A stretch of 64,000 nucleotides of DNA from Plantactinospora endophytica (GCF_016862915.1 NZ_BONW01000022.1:243910-307909), one strand, 5' to 3'. Positions 33,342 through 41,838 are shown, counted from the stretch's first letter. The notes: a model not told the origin generated them from the sequence alone. A program made the numbers and translations.

Positions 33342-34955
33342 GTGGGTCGGGTGGTCGTGATCGGTGCGGGCGTGGGCGGCCTGGCCGCCGCTGCCCGGTT
33401 GGCGGCGCTCGGCCACGAGGTCACCGTCTACGAGCGGTCCGGGGTGGTCGGTGGCAAGCTCGGCCGGTACGTCCGGGAGACGCCGGTCGGCACGTTCCGG
33501 TTCGACACCGGTCCCAGCCTGCTCACCCTGCCACAGGTCTTCGCCGACCTGTTCGAGGCGACCGGCAGCAAGCTCGACGAGTACGTCGACCTGACGCCGC
33601 TCGACCCGATCGTCCGGCACTTCTTCCCGCCGACCACCGGCTCTGGCCTCCCGCCGACCACCGACCCCAGCCTCCAGCCGACCACCGACCCCAGCCTCCA
33701 GCCGACCACCGACTCCGGTCTCCCGCCGATCGGCGGAGACGCGGCGGCCGGCCGGGCAGTTCCGGGGACGGTGCTGGACTCCTGTGCCGACCCGGACGTC
33801 TTCGCGGCCCGGATCGCGGAGCGGTTCGGGGTGGAGGCCGCCGCCGACTGGCGACGGCTGTGGCGCCGCGCCGAGCGGATCTGGACCGCCTCCTGGCGGG
33901 ACGTGCTGCGCCGACCCGTCGACTCGGCCCGGGACCTGGCGCGACTCTCCTGGCGGCTCGGCGACCTGGCCGCGATCGCCCCCGGCGGGACGCTGCGCGG
34001 GCTGGGCCGGCGCTACCTGCGCGAACCCCGGCTCCGGATGCTGCTCGACCGGTACGCCACCTACACCGGCGCCGACCCGCGCCGGGCACCGGCCGCGCTC
34101 GCCGCCATCCCGTACGCCGAGCTGGCCTTCGGCGGCTGGTACCCGCGCGGCGGGCTCGGCACCCTCGCCGACGCGCTGCTCTCCCGCTGCCTCGACCTGG
34201 GCGTGGTGGTGGCGACCGGCAGCACCGTCACCGGCATCGACGCGGCCGGCGGTCGGGTGCACGGGGTACGGCTGGCCGGTGCCGTCGCCCCGGTGCCGGC
34301 GGACGTCGTGGTGGCGAACACCGACGCGCTGACCCTCTACCGGGACCTGTTACCGACCCCGGACCGGCTGGCCGGGCTGACCGAGCGCAGCCTGGCCGGC
34401 TTCGTCCTGCTGCTCGGGGTACGCGGCGATTCCGGGCTGGCGCACCACAACGTCTTCTTCCCGACCGACTACGACGCCGAGTTCGACGCGGTGTTCGGCG
34501 ATCCCGGCCGGGGCGTACCGGCCCGGCCGGTGGCCGACCCGACGGTCTTCGTCAGTGTGCCCGACGATCCCCTGGTCCGGCCGGCCGGACACGAGGCGTG
34601 GTTCGTACTGGTCAACGCGCCCCGCCAGGCGCGCACCCTGGGCGGGGTCGACTGGCGCCGGCCGGGGCTGGCGGACGCGTACGCCGACCGGGTGCTGGCG
34701 GTACTGGCCGAGCGCGGCGTCGACGTCCGGGACCGGCTGGTCTTCCGGGAGCTGCGTACCCCGGCCGACCTGGTCGGCACGGCCGGAGCCCCCGGCGGGG
34801 CGATCCACGGCAGCGTCGGTGGGCTGCTGCGCCCGGCCAACCGGGGCCCGGCCCGGGGGCTGTTCCTGGTTGGCGGCTCCACCCATCCGGGCGGCGGCCT
34901 GCCGATGGTGGCGCTCTCCGCGCAGATCGTCGCGGGCGAAATCGGCCCGCCCTGA
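33342..34955 (+). CDS. CrtI/CrtD-family carotenoid desaturase
   Basis: 537 residues from GTG. The N-terminal FAD-binding motif is VVVIGAGVGGLAAAARLAALG, with HEVTVYERSGVVGGK, and FRFDTGPSLLTLPQVF is diagnostic for phytoene-desaturase-type enzymes. The C-terminal FAD motif is GLFLVGGSTHPGGGLPMVAL. In the operon with CruF and a glycosyltransferase it is likely a CrtD-type 3,4-desaturase, though a phytoene desaturase role cannot be excluded. An insertion of about 45 residues, including four PTTDPSLQ-like octapeptides, splits the usual contiguous RHFF...GTVLDSCADP segment. Confidence 0.88.
   Translation: MGRVVVIGAGVGGLAAAARLAALGHEVTVYERSGVVGGKLGRYVRETPVGTFRFDTGPSLLTLPQVFADLFEATGSKLDEYVDLTPLDPIVRHFFPPTTGSGLPPTTDPSLQPTTDPSLQPTTDSGLPPIGGDAAAGRAVPGTVLDSCADPDVFAARIAERFGVEAAADWRRLWRRAERIWTASWRDVLRRPVDSARDLARLSWRLGDLAAIAPGGTLRGLGRRYLREPRLRMLLDRYATYTGADPRRAPAALAAIPYAELAFGGWYPRGGLGTLADALLSRCLDLGVVVATGSTVTGIDAAGGRVHGVRLAGAVAPVPADVVVANTDALTLYRDLLPTPDRLAGLTERSLAGFVLLLGVRGDSGLAHHNVFFPTDYDAEFDAVFGDPGRGVPARPVADPTVFVSVPDDPLVRPAGHEAWFVLVNAPRQARTLGGVDWRRPGLADAYADRVLAVLAERGVDVRDRLVFRELRTPADLVGTAGAPGGAIHGSVGGLLRPANRGPARGLFLVGGSTHPGGGLPMVALSAQIVAGEIGPP
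33627..33722. repeat. In-frame 24-bp minisatellite (4 units) inside the CrtI-like gene
   Basis: Four perfect-length 24-bp units start at 33627, 33651, 33675 and 33699 (CCGACCACCGACCCCAGCCT core). They encode PPTTGSGL, PPTTDPSL, QPTTDPSL and QPTTDSGL. Confidence 0.95.
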
Positions 34956-34985
34956 CCCGTCCCCGCCCGCTCCGACCCGTTGCTG

Positions 34986-35966
34986 CTATTCGGGCGGTTC
35001 GCGGCGGCGGAGTTCCACTCCGGTCGGCTCACGTCGGGCCAACTCCTTGCCGGGAGGACCAGTGGCCGGCCCCTCCCCGATCGACTGCCGACCGGACATC
35101 TCGTCCCCGAGCGACTGCCGGCCGTCCCCAAGCGGCTGCCGACCCGACGACTCGTCCCCGAGCGACTGCCGACCCGACAGCTCGTCCCCGAGCGGCTGCC
35201 GGCCTGACGACTCCGCATCGACGGGGCGGCCTGCGGCCGACGGCTTTCCGGTCGGTTCCCTGCCGGTCGGCTCCTTGCCGGTGTCCAGCGAACGGCGCAC
35301 CGCCGAGAGGAGTTGCACCATGCCGAAGAAGCCGAGCAGGACCCAGATCGCGGTGGCCACGGTGATGGTGCCGGCCGCCAGCTCCGGCATGATCAGGTGT
35401 GCCACCCCGGCCACCAGCAGTCCCACCACGGCGACGCTGACCCGGCTGGGCCGCTCCCCCACGGTGACGGTGCCGATCTCCTTCATTCCCGCCGAGACCG
35501 AGCGGGCCCGGGTGTACTCGTGCAGCCAGGACAGCGCCCCGGCGGCCACCACCAGCCCGCCGGGAGCGCCCACCAGCCAGAAGGCGATCAGCCAGCAGAC
35601 CTCGCCGACCCGGTCGGCCAGCGAGTCGTAGACGTACCCGAGCCGGGTCGTCTGGCCGGTGACCACCGCGACCGCGCCGTCGATGCTGTCGGCCACGGCG
35701 GCGAGCAGCACGAACCCCGCCGCCACCAGCGGCCCGACCGGACCCGGCCGGGCCTGGCCGACCGTGACCGGCACGGCGACGCAGAGCAGCACGCCGAGCA
35801 CCGTCACCGCAGTCGGCGGCACGCGCAGCCGGGCGAGAAAACAACCCAGCGCGTACGACATCCGCAGCCAGCGGCGCACCGACGTGGTCGCCATCCGGGG
35901 ATCGAAACCACCGTGCAGTCGCGCCCACTTGTTGGCGTACTCGTCCCACGTCAACCGGTTGCCCAC
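34986..35966 (-). CDS. CDP-alcohol phosphatidyltransferase-like membrane protein
   Basis: 326 residues with about six membrane helices. The CDP-alcohol motif is recognisable as DSIDGAVAVVTGQTTRLGYV followed by YDSLADR: all three aspartate pairs are kept, but the usual DGxxAR arginine is replaced by valine (DGAVAV), so activity is uncertain. Family members join a CDP-linked lipid and an alcohol to make phospholipids. The last 100 residues are a soluble tail of SGRQPLGDE-type decapeptide repeats encoded by 30-bp units, absent from normal members. Convergent with the CrtI-like gene. Confidence 0.8.
   Translation of the reverse strand: MGNRLTWDEYANKWARLHGGFDPRMATTSVRRWLRMSYALGCFLARLRVPPTAVTVLGVLLCVAVPVTVGQARPGPVGPLVAAGFVLLAAVADSIDGAVAVVTGQTTRLGYVYDSLADRVGEVCWLIAFWLVGAPGGLVVAAGALSWLHEYTRARSVSAGMKEIGTVTVGERPSRVSVAVVGLLVAGVAHLIMPELAAGTITVATAIWVLLGFFGMVQLLSAVRRSLDTGKEPTGREPTGKPSAAGRPVDAESSGRQPLGDELSGRQSLGDESSGRQPLGDGRQSLGDEMSGRQSIGEGPATGPPGKELARREPTGVELRRREPPE
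35083..35223. repeat. In-frame 30-bp minisatellite in the tail of the CDP-alcohol transferase gene
   Basis: Units of GACTGCCGACCCGACAGCTC followed by GTCCCCGAGC begin at 35083, 35113 (shortened to 21 bp), 35134, 35164 and 35194. All length changes keep frame. Confidence 0.9.
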
Positions 35967-36060
35967 GGTGGCTCAACCGCCGCCGGGCGACCCGGGTCGC
36001 GCCCGGGTACGGTGTCGGGCCTCGCCGCCCGGCCGCTGGGCCGGCTCGGGCCGCATCCGC

Positions 36061-36978
36061 TCAGACTCCGACGCCGGCCTGGAGGCTCTGCCAGACCTCG
36101 CGGGTCGCGGTCGACCGGTTGAGGGTGATGAAGTGGATGCCCGGCACGCCCTCGTCGAGCAGGCGTCGGCACATCTCGCTGGCCTGCTGGATGCCGAGCC
36201 GGCGGACCGCCTCCGGATCGTCCGCGATCCGGTCGAACTGTGCGGCCAGCGCGGGCGGGAACGGCGCCCCGGAGAGCTGCTGGGAACGCTCGATCGTGCT
36301 GAGCTGGGTGACCGGCATGACGCCGGGCAGGATCGGGGTGTCGCAGCCGGCCGCCACCACCCGGTCCCGGAGCCGGAGATAGTCGTCGGCGTCGAAGAAC
36401 ATCTGGGTGATCGCGAAGTCGGCACCGGAGCGGCACTTCTGGACGAAGTACTGCGTGTCGGTGGCGATGTCCGGCGAGCGGGGATGCTTGTACGGAAATG
36501 CCGCCACCCCGACGCTGAAGTCGCCCGCCTCGCGGACCAGCCGCACCAGTTCCTCGGCGTAGAGCACCCCGGCCGGGTGCCGCACCCACTCGCCCATCGG
36601 GTCGCCCGGCGGGTCGCCGCGCACCGCGAGGACGTTGCGCACCCCGGCGCCGGCCAGCCGGCCGATCACGTTGCGCAGCTCGGCGATCGAGTGGTTGACC
36701 GCGGTCAGGTGCGCCATCGGCAGCAGGGTGGTCTCGGTCGCGACCCGCTCGGTCACCGCGACCGTGGTGTCCCGGCTCGACCCGCCCGCGCCGTAGGTCA
36801 CGGAGACGAACGAGGGGCGTAGCGACTCCAGCTCCCGGATCGCCTGCCAGAGCAGCCGCTCGCCCTTCTCGGTCTTGGGTGGGAAGAACTCGAACGAGAA
36901 GGTCGGCGCGGGACCACGGACGAGGTCCCCGATCGCCGGCCGCGAGTCGGGAAAAACGGAGGGAAGACCGAGCGCCAC
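36061..36978 (-). CDS. metF: 5,10-methylenetetrahydrofolate reductase
   Basis: 305 residues of the MTHFR barrel that makes 5-methyl-THF for methionine synthesis using FAD. Signature parts: TFSFEFFPPKTEKGE with the catalytic Glu, PSFVSVTYGAGGSSRDTT, AHLTAVNHS, VLAVRGDPP and DFAITQMFFD. The GTG start has no ribosome-binding site; TAGAGT lies exactly six bases before it. In mycobacteria a metF-like gene sits next to idsA2 and mptA, which also follow here further along. Confidence 0.96.
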   Translation of the reverse strand: MALGLPSVFPDSRPAIGDLVRGPAPTFSFEFFPPKTEKGERLLWQAIRELESLRPSFVSVTYGAGGSSRDTTVAVTERVATETTLLPMAHLTAVNHSIAELRNVIGRLAGAGVRNVLAVRGDPPGDPMGEWVRHPAGVLYAEELVRLVREAGDFSVGVAAFPYKHPRSPDIATDTQYFVQKCRSGADFAITQMFFDADDYLRLRDRVVAAGCDTPILPGVMPVTQLSTIERSQQLSGAPFPPALAAQFDRIADDPEAVRRLGIQQASEMCRRLLDEGVPGIHFITLNRSTATREVWQSLQAGVGV

Positions 36979-36984
36979 GTCGTG

Positions 36985-36990
36985 ACTCTA
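36985..36990 (-). promoter_or_regulatory. -10 element of a leaderless metF promoter
   Basis: TAGAGT (minus strand), six bases, then the GTG start. Confidence 0.45.
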
Positions 36991-37092
36991 CCGGTCGCGG
37001 CGCCCCGGTCCTGCCCCGTTGAGTCCCGTTAGGGGCGGAGAGTCGGCTTTTCGATCCCACCTGCCGGTCACTTCCCGGCCCGGACGCCCCGG

Positions 37093-37353
37093 TCACGAGC
37101 CGGCCCCGGGCCTCCGGCAGGCGGCGAGTAGACCGCGTACGGCGATCTTCCGGCCGTGACACGGCCAGGGGTCGGCACAGGTGCGACAGACGTTCGGCCC
37201 GGCCGGCCCGGACACCAGGGTCGACGGGTCGGCCGGCAGCGGGCTGTGCTCCCGGTGCAGGCGTACGGCCAGCCGCCAGGCCATCGGCTGCACCACCTCC
37301 GGCGGCGGCTCGTCGGGCGGATTCTCCGGGTCGAACGGCAACTCGCTGGGCAC
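37093..37353 (-). CDS. Small Cys-rich protein with CRTCADPWPCH motif
   Basis: 86 residues, GTG start with GAGGAG seven bases upstream. Acidic, proline-rich N-terminus (SELPFDPENPPDEPPPEVV), then NVCRTCADPWPCHGRKIAVR. The cysteine cluster CxxCxxxWPC(H) suggests a small metal site. The same motif recurs in the 102-residue protein at 38623-38931. Similar short proteins are common beside regulators in Micromonosporaceae and are sometimes labelled flavin reductase without evidence. Function unknown. Confidence 0.6.
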   Translation of the reverse strand: MPSELPFDPENPPDEPPPEVVQPMAWRLAVRLHREHSPLPADPSTLVSGPAGPNVCRTCADPWPCHGRKIAVRGLLAACRRPGAGS

Positions 37354-37551
37354 GGCGGCACTCCTCGACTGTTCGATCGGCGTCGACGGCCACCGGTGCC
37401 GGCCGGTGCCCGGGGTGGGCGTACCGGTCGGGGTGGGCCGTCGCCGTCGATCGAACGGCGAATCGGGCCGGTGCGGAGGAGCCAGTGGGGAGGGGCCAGC
37501 ACCCTGGCCCCGGGGCCAGCGGCCGTACCGGCCCCTGGGCCGGCGTCCGCG

Positions 37552-38070
37552 CTAGGGTGCCGGCGTCCTCGCGTACGCCCACGGCCGCCGGTACCGGACC
37601 AGCACCGCCAGCAGTACGACGGCGAGCACCAACGCCCCGCCGTCCGTGGCGTACGACGGCAGCAGCCCCGGTACGCCGAACCGGTCCCGGGTGGCCTCGA
37701 AGACCTCCGGCGGGATCATCACCACCCCGGCCGCCTGGGTCGCGTTCACCGCCAGCGCCGTCCAGAAGACCCAGGACCGTCCCGTCCCGGCGAGCAGTCC
37801 GACGGCGTTGCCGACCAGGTAGACACAGCCGACGATCCGGAACCCGGTCAGGAAGCCGGGCGCGTCGGCGCTGGCCTGCGCCTCGGTGGAGCCGGCCAGC
37901 CGCATCATCTCCTCCATCGCCCGGAGGTCGATGATCACGAAGTTCTGTAGCGCCGTACCGATCACGAACAGGACCGAGCAGCCCACGGTCAGGTACTGCA
38001 CCGGTCGGGTCCATCGGGTCGGTATCCGGCTGTTCCTACGGTCATCGGTCTGCCGCGCGAGGGAGGACAT
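37552..38070 (-). CDS. Four-helix membrane protein of unknown function
   Basis: 172 residues from MSSLARQTDD. Four hydrophobic segments (VQYLTVGCSVLFVIGTALQN, IVGCVYLVGNAVGLLAG, WVFWTALAVNATQAAGVVM and ALVLAVVLLAVLVRY). No family recognised. TAGCGT lies eight bases before the ATG with no ribosome-binding site, so it may be translated from a leaderless transcript. Part of the accessory patch between metF and idsA. Confidence 0.65.
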   Translation of the reverse strand: MSSLARQTDDRRNSRIPTRWTRPVQYLTVGCSVLFVIGTALQNFVIIDLRAMEEMMRLAGSTEAQASADAPGFLTGFRIVGCVYLVGNAVGLLAGTGRSWVFWTALAVNATQAAGVVMIPPEVFEATRDRFGVPGLLPSYATDGGALVLAVVLLAVLVRYRRPWAYARTPAP

Positions 38071-38164
38071 GGCCCCCGACGCTAGGTCGGAAGCGCAGCG
38101 GAGTGATCCGGGATGATCCCCATCCATCCCTGAACCACCACCCCGAGCCGCCGGAGGGCTTGCC

Positions 38165-38350
38165 CTATCCGGCAGCCTGCCGGTTTCTGATCCACTCCTC
38201 GACGTCCCGCTTCAACCACACGTTGCCCATCCGCAGCTTCTGGATCGGGGCCGGGAAGTCTCGATGGCTGGTGATGACGTGTACCCGCTGCCGGGACAGA
38301 TTGCCGCCCAACATGTCGCGGATCTCCGCCACCCCGACCAGTTCCTCCAC
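38165..38350 (-). CDS. AlpA/MerR-like small helix-turn-helix protein
   Basis: 61 residues. LVGVAEIRDMLGG, then SRQRVHVITSHRDFPAPI and MGNVWLKRDVEEWI form the compact winged-helix DNA-binding fold of AlpA/excisionase-type regulators. It lies nine bases after its paralogue at 38360-38554 (about half identical), so the pair arose by tandem duplication and is probably co-transcribed. The target is unknown. Confidence 0.8.
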   Translation of the reverse strand: MEELVGVAEIRDMLGGNLSRQRVHVITSHRDFPAPIQKLRMGNVWLKRDVEEWIRNRQAAG

Positions 38351-38359
38351 CGGCCGAAG

Positions 38360-38554
38360 CTAGCCCTCGACCAGGTCCGGTCGATGCTGCCGGATCCACG
38401 CCTCGACGTCCGACTTGCGCCAGACCTTCCCCATCACCAGTTCCTGGTACGGCTCCGGGAAGTTGCGGTGGCTGGTGATCACGTGCACCCGCTGCTTGCT
38501 GATGCCGCCGAGCATCACACGGATCTCGTGTGCTCCGACAAGCTCAGGCTCCAC
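38360..38554 (-). CDS. AlpA/MerR-like small helix-turn-helix protein (paralogue)
   Basis: 64 residues, GTG start. LVGAHEIRVMLGG, SKQRVHVITSHRNFPEPY and MGKVWRKSDVEAWIRQH parallel the neighbouring gene. TAGCGT lies seven bases before the GTG and the ribosome-binding site is weak, so the mRNA may be leaderless. Divergent from the Cys-motif gene at 38623, with an inverted repeat between. Confidence 0.8.
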   Translation of the reverse strand: MEPELVGAHEIRVMLGGISKQRVHVITSHRNFPEPYQELVMGKVWRKSDVEAWIRQHRPDLVEG

Positions 38555-38584
38555 ACCTCGGACGCTAGATCGTTGCCCCTACGC

Positions 38585-38600
38585 CTTGACTAGGGTCAAG
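38585..38600. promoter_or_regulatory. CTTGAC-N4-GTCAAG dyad between divergent genes
   Basis: A perfect 6-bp inverted repeat with a 4-base spacer, in the 68-base gap between the HTH gene and the Cys-motif gene. It includes a TTGAC -35-like element on both strands. A plausible operator for the adjacent HTH proteins. Confidence 0.5.
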
Positions 38601-38622
38601 AGCGGAGGGCACCGTTAGAGGT

Positions 38623-38931
38623 ATGACTCCCGCCAACCGTCCACCCGTCTTCGACCGCCCGCCGCCACGAAGCCACCCCCACCCGCCGATCCGGCCGCTC
38701 TGGCTCTGCCGTACCTGCGCCGCACCGTGGCCCTGTCCGGCCGCACGCCTGCACCTCCGCCACACATTCGGGTTGGCGGCGGCTGACCTGTCGATCCTGA
38801 TGGTGGCCGTACTGCACGAGGCGATGACCGATCTCCATGCGCTCAATCCGAGCGTCGATCCCGATCTGCCCGGGATGTTCGCAAGATTCGTCGGCTGGAC
38901 CGGCCGAGGACCACTGTCCCCGGCACGTTGA
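38623..38931 (+). CDS. Small Cys-rich protein with CRTCAAPWPCP motif
   Basis: 102 residues. After a proline-rich start, PLWLCRTCAAPWPCPAARL carries the same cysteine cluster as the 86-residue protein at 37093-37353. The rest (LSILMVAVLHEAMTDLHAL, DLPGMFARFVGW) is helical and matches the common Micromonosporaceae short-protein family. TAGAGG precedes the ATG. It lies between the HTH pair and the XRE regulator gene. Function unknown. Confidence 0.65.
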   Translation: MTPANRPPVFDRPPPRSHPHPPIRPLWLCRTCAAPWPCPAARLHLRHTFGLAAADLSILMVAVLHEAMTDLHALNPSVDPDLPGMFARFVGWTGRGPLSPAR

Positions 38932-39096
38932 CAGTCACGACTTCCGTGCGACCCAGGTTGAAGAGGTGTCGGGGGCAGAACGTCGTACCCGGGCGGTAGG
39001 AAGTAGGCCGCGCAGGGAGCCGGGTCGTCCGTCTCCGGGGTCGTGCGCGGGGGTCAGCAGCAGGTTCGTCAGATCGTCTCGTGCCGAAGGACCGCC

Positions 39097-40605
39097 ATGC
39101 CCCGACCCGAGCACCACCCGTACGATCCCGCCGCCCACCGCACCGCCACCGCGCCGGGCTCGCTCGGCGAACTGCTGACCGAACTGCGGCTGGCCAGAGG
39201 CTGGAGCCAGCTCCGGGTGGCCGAGCAGCTCTGTGCCGCCTCCGGCGTACCGACGGTGAGCCGGCACGAGGTGTCCCGGTGGGAGCGCCGACAGCGGGTG
39301 CCCGGCGAGTTCTGGCTGTGCTGGCTGGCGGCCGTGTTCGAGGTACCCGTCGAAGACCTGGCGGTCGCCGCCGCCGCGAGCCGGCCCGGCAGGGCCGACG
39401 GTGGGGACGGCGGAGCGCCGGGTGCCACACGGGCCCGGCAGGAGTTGCTGGCCTCGGCACACGTCTGGCTCAGCGACCCGGACTCCCCGATCGGCCTGAC
39501 GGCCACCTTCCCGGCCGAGCCGACACCGCATCTCGCGGGCGAGTCGACCGCGAGAATCCCGGGCACGGTGGCTACGGACGGCGACCCGACGGCCGGAATC
39601 CCACTCGACGCGACCGGAATCCCACCCGAGGCGACCGAGCTTCCACTCGACGCGGCCGGGATCGGCGGGCTGCGTCGGCTGGACGACCTGGTCTGCGGGG
39701 AGGACCTGCTGTCCTCGCCGGCCGGTCGGCTCACGCTGGTTACGGCACGGCGGGCGACCGGTCGCCCTGAACGCCGGACACTGCCGCTGGTGGCCGAGGC
39801 GGCGCAGCTCGCCGGCTGGTGGCACGCGGACGCGGGTGACCTCGGCAGCGCACTCCGCGCCTACCGGCTGGCGCTGGCCGCCGCAGCCCGGGCCGGCGAC
39901 CGGAGCCTCGGCGCGCACGTACTCGGCTCGGCGAGCCACCTGCTCAGCAGCTTCGGCGACCCCCGGGGCGGGCTGCTGCTCGCCCGTACCGGATATCTCG
40001 GTGCCCGGCGTGCCGCGCCGGCCGGGTTGCGGGCGCTGCTGCTGCACCGGATCGCGTTCGCGGCGGCGCGGTGCGGGCGGCGCCGGCCCGCGTACGCCGC
40101 GCTGACCGCCGCCGAGCGGGCGGCCGACCGACGCCAGCCGCCCCGGGAACCGGGCTGGCTCTACTGGCTGGACGAGGCCGAGCTGGCCGCGATGACCGGC
40201 CGCTGCCTCGCCGCGCTGCACCGGCCGCTGCGCGCCGAACCGCTGCTCGTCGCCGCGCTGACCCGGCCCGGCCAGCCGAGGAGGTCGGCGGTCTACGGTG
40301 CCTGGCTGGCCCGTGCCTACCTCGACCTAGGCGAGCTGGACCAGGCTGCCGAGGTGGCCGACGCGGCACTGCTCGACGCCGTACGGTCCGGGTCGGCACG
40401 GGCGGCAACGGAGCTGACCGGCACCGGGCGGCGGCTCGCCGCGTACCGGACCGAGCCGGCCGGGCGGCGGCACGCCGCGCTGGCCGGTGCCGCCCGCCGC
40501 TACCTCCCGGCCCGGATGTCGGTCGTCGCGCCCACCGAGGGCCGGACCGGCGGACCGGCAGACCAGGAAAAGGATGCCCCGGCGACGCGAGCCCGGCCGT
40601 CCTGA
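39097..40605 (+). CDS. XRE-family regulator with TPR-like C-terminal domain
   Basis: 502 residues from the ATG at 39097 with GAAGGA upstream. Residues about 18-75 are an HTH (LGELLTELRLARGWSQLRVA, VSRHEVSRWERRQRVPGEFW). The C-terminal 320 residues are helical, TPR-like repeats (AGDLGSALRAYRLALAAAAR, LGELDQAAEVADAALLDAV), as in large actinobacterial XRE regulators that sense a ligand or partner. Between them a linker carries three 21-bp-encoded GIPLDAT units. Probable regulator of neighbouring accessory genes; target unknown. Confidence 0.8.
   Translation: MPRPEHHPYDPAAHRTATAPGSLGELLTELRLARGWSQLRVAEQLCAASGVPTVSRHEVSRWERRQRVPGEFWLCWLAAVFEVPVEDLAVAAAASRPGRADGGDGGAPGATRARQELLASAHVWLSDPDSPIGLTATFPAEPTPHLAGESTARIPGTVATDGDPTAGIPLDATGIPPEATELPLDAAGIGGLRRLDDLVCGEDLLSSPAGRLTLVTARRATGRPERRTLPLVAEAAQLAGWWHADAGDLGSALRAYRLALAAAARAGDRSLGAHVLGSASHLLSSFGDPRGGLLLARTGYLGARRAAPAGLRALLLHRIAFAAARCGRRRPAYAALTAAERAADRRQPPREPGWLYWLDEAELAAMTGRCLAALHRPLRAEPLLVAALTRPGQPRRSAVYGAWLARAYLDLGELDQAAEVADAALLDAVRSGSARAATELTGTGRRLAAYRTEPAGRRHAALAGAARRYLPARMSVVAPTEGRTGGPADQEKDAPATRARPS
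39595..39657. repeat. In-frame 21-bp minisatellite (3 units) inside the XRE regulator gene
   Basis: GGAATCCCACTCGACGCGAC-C and two variants at 39595, 39616 and 39637, encoding GIPLDAT, GIPPEAT and ELPLDAA in the linker between HTH and TPR domains. Confidence 0.85.
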
Positions 40606-40626
40606 GCAGCCCGATGACCGATCTAC

Positions 40627-40632
40627 TAGCGT
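40627..40632 (+). promoter_or_regulatory. -10 element of a leaderless polyprenyl synthetase promoter
   Basis: TAGCGT, six bases, then the GTG at 40639; no ribosome-binding site. Confidence 0.45.
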
Positions 40633-40638
40633 CATGGC

Positions 40639-41721
40639 GTGACCGCACCCGCCCCCGTCCCGCCGGTAGACCGCGCTGGCCTCCGCCAGCGGGTCGACAC
40701 CTCGTTGGCCCGGTTCCTCGCCAGACAGCGAGCCTGGATGACCAGCGTCGACGACGGGCTCGTCGTGGTCGTCGAGGCGCTGGAGGCGTTCGTGCTGGGC
40801 GGCGGGAAGCGGCTGCGGCCCGCCTTCGGCTACTGGGGTTACCGGGGGGCGGGCGGTACGGACTCCGAGGAGATCGTCAGCGGCCTGGCCTCGTTGGAGT
40901 TCGTGCAGGCGAGCGCGCTGATCCACGACGACCTGATGGACCGCTCCGACACGCGGCGCGGTGAACCGTCGGTGCACCGCCGGTTCGCCGCCCGGCACCG
41001 GGCGGCCGGCTGGGCCGGTGCACCCGACGGGTTCGGCGAGTCGAGCGCCATCCTGCTCGGCGACCTGTGCCTGGTCTGGTCCGACGAACTGCTGCACGGC
41101 AGCGGCATCGACCCGGTGACGGTGAGCCGGGCCCGACCGGTCTTCGACGAGATGCGCGCCGAGGTCACCATCGGGCAGTACCTGGACGTCCTCACCCAGG
41201 CGACCCGGGACACCTCGGTCGACCGGGCGAGCAAGGTGGCCCGGTACAAGTCGGCCAAGTACACCGTCGAGCGTCCGCTACTGTTCGGGGCCGCCCTCGC
41301 CGACGCGCCCGCCGAGCTCCGGGCCGCCTACTCCCGGTACGGGCTGCCGCTGGGCGAGGCGTTCCAGCTCCGGGACGACGTACTCGGCGTCTTCGGCGAT
41401 CCGGGGCAGACGGGCAAGCCGGCCGGGGACGACCTGCGGGAAGGCAAGCGCACCTACCTGGTGGCGGCGGCCTTCGAGGCGACCGATCCGGCCGGACGGG
41501 ACCTGCTGACCCGCCGGCTCGGCGACCCCGGGCTCGACCAGGCGGGCATCGACGCCGTACGCGAGGTCATCACCGGCAGCGGTGCCCTGGACCGCACCGA
41601 GCGGCGGATCGCCACCCTCACCGACACGGCGCTCTCCGCGCTGGTCAACGTCGATCTGGAGCCCGAGGCCCGCGAGGTGCTGGTGGATCTCGCCGTCGTG
41701 GCGACCCGGCGCAAGGACTGA
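40639..41721 (+). CDS. Polyprenyl diphosphate synthase (IdsA/CrtE-like)
   Basis: 360 residues. The two aspartate-rich motifs of trans-prenyltransferases are LIHDDLMDRSDTRRG and FQLRDDVLGVFGDP, and GGKRLRPAFGYWGYRGAGG is the substrate-binding start. It condenses isopentenyl diphosphate with allylic diphosphates, giving C15-C20 products used for carotenoids, menaquinone or cell-wall carriers. The neighbouring mptA-like gene mirrors the mycobacterial idsA2-mptA pair. It may also supply GGPP to the carotenoid genes in this window. Confidence 0.93.
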   Translation: MTAPAPVPPVDRAGLRQRVDTSLARFLARQRAWMTSVDDGLVVVVEALEAFVLGGGKRLRPAFGYWGYRGAGGTDSEEIVSGLASLEFVQASALIHDDLMDRSDTRRGEPSVHRRFAARHRAAGWAGAPDGFGESSAILLGDLCLVWSDELLHGSGIDPVTVSRARPVFDEMRAEVTIGQYLDVLTQATRDTSVDRASKVARYKSAKYTVERPLLFGAALADAPAELRAAYSRYGLPLGEAFQLRDDVLGVFGDPGQTGKPAGDDLREGKRTYLVAAAFEATDPAGRDLLTRRLGDPGLDQAGIDAVREVITGSGALDRTERRIATLTDTALSALVNVDLEPEAREVLVDLAVVATRRKD

Positions 41722-41838
41722 ACCCGACCGGCCGTACGGGCCGAGGTGGGTCAGCACCGGGTCGAGAGGTGGCCTCTTTCACGTCTTCCCGACCGGAAGC
41801 GCCCGCCGACCGCACCGGCGGCTGGCGATGCTGGTCTC

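Noticed and set aside
37093..40605. Integrated mobile element between metF and idsA
   Set aside because: The AlpA-like genes hint at one, but no integrase, tRNA, direct-repeat ends or transfer genes are visible.
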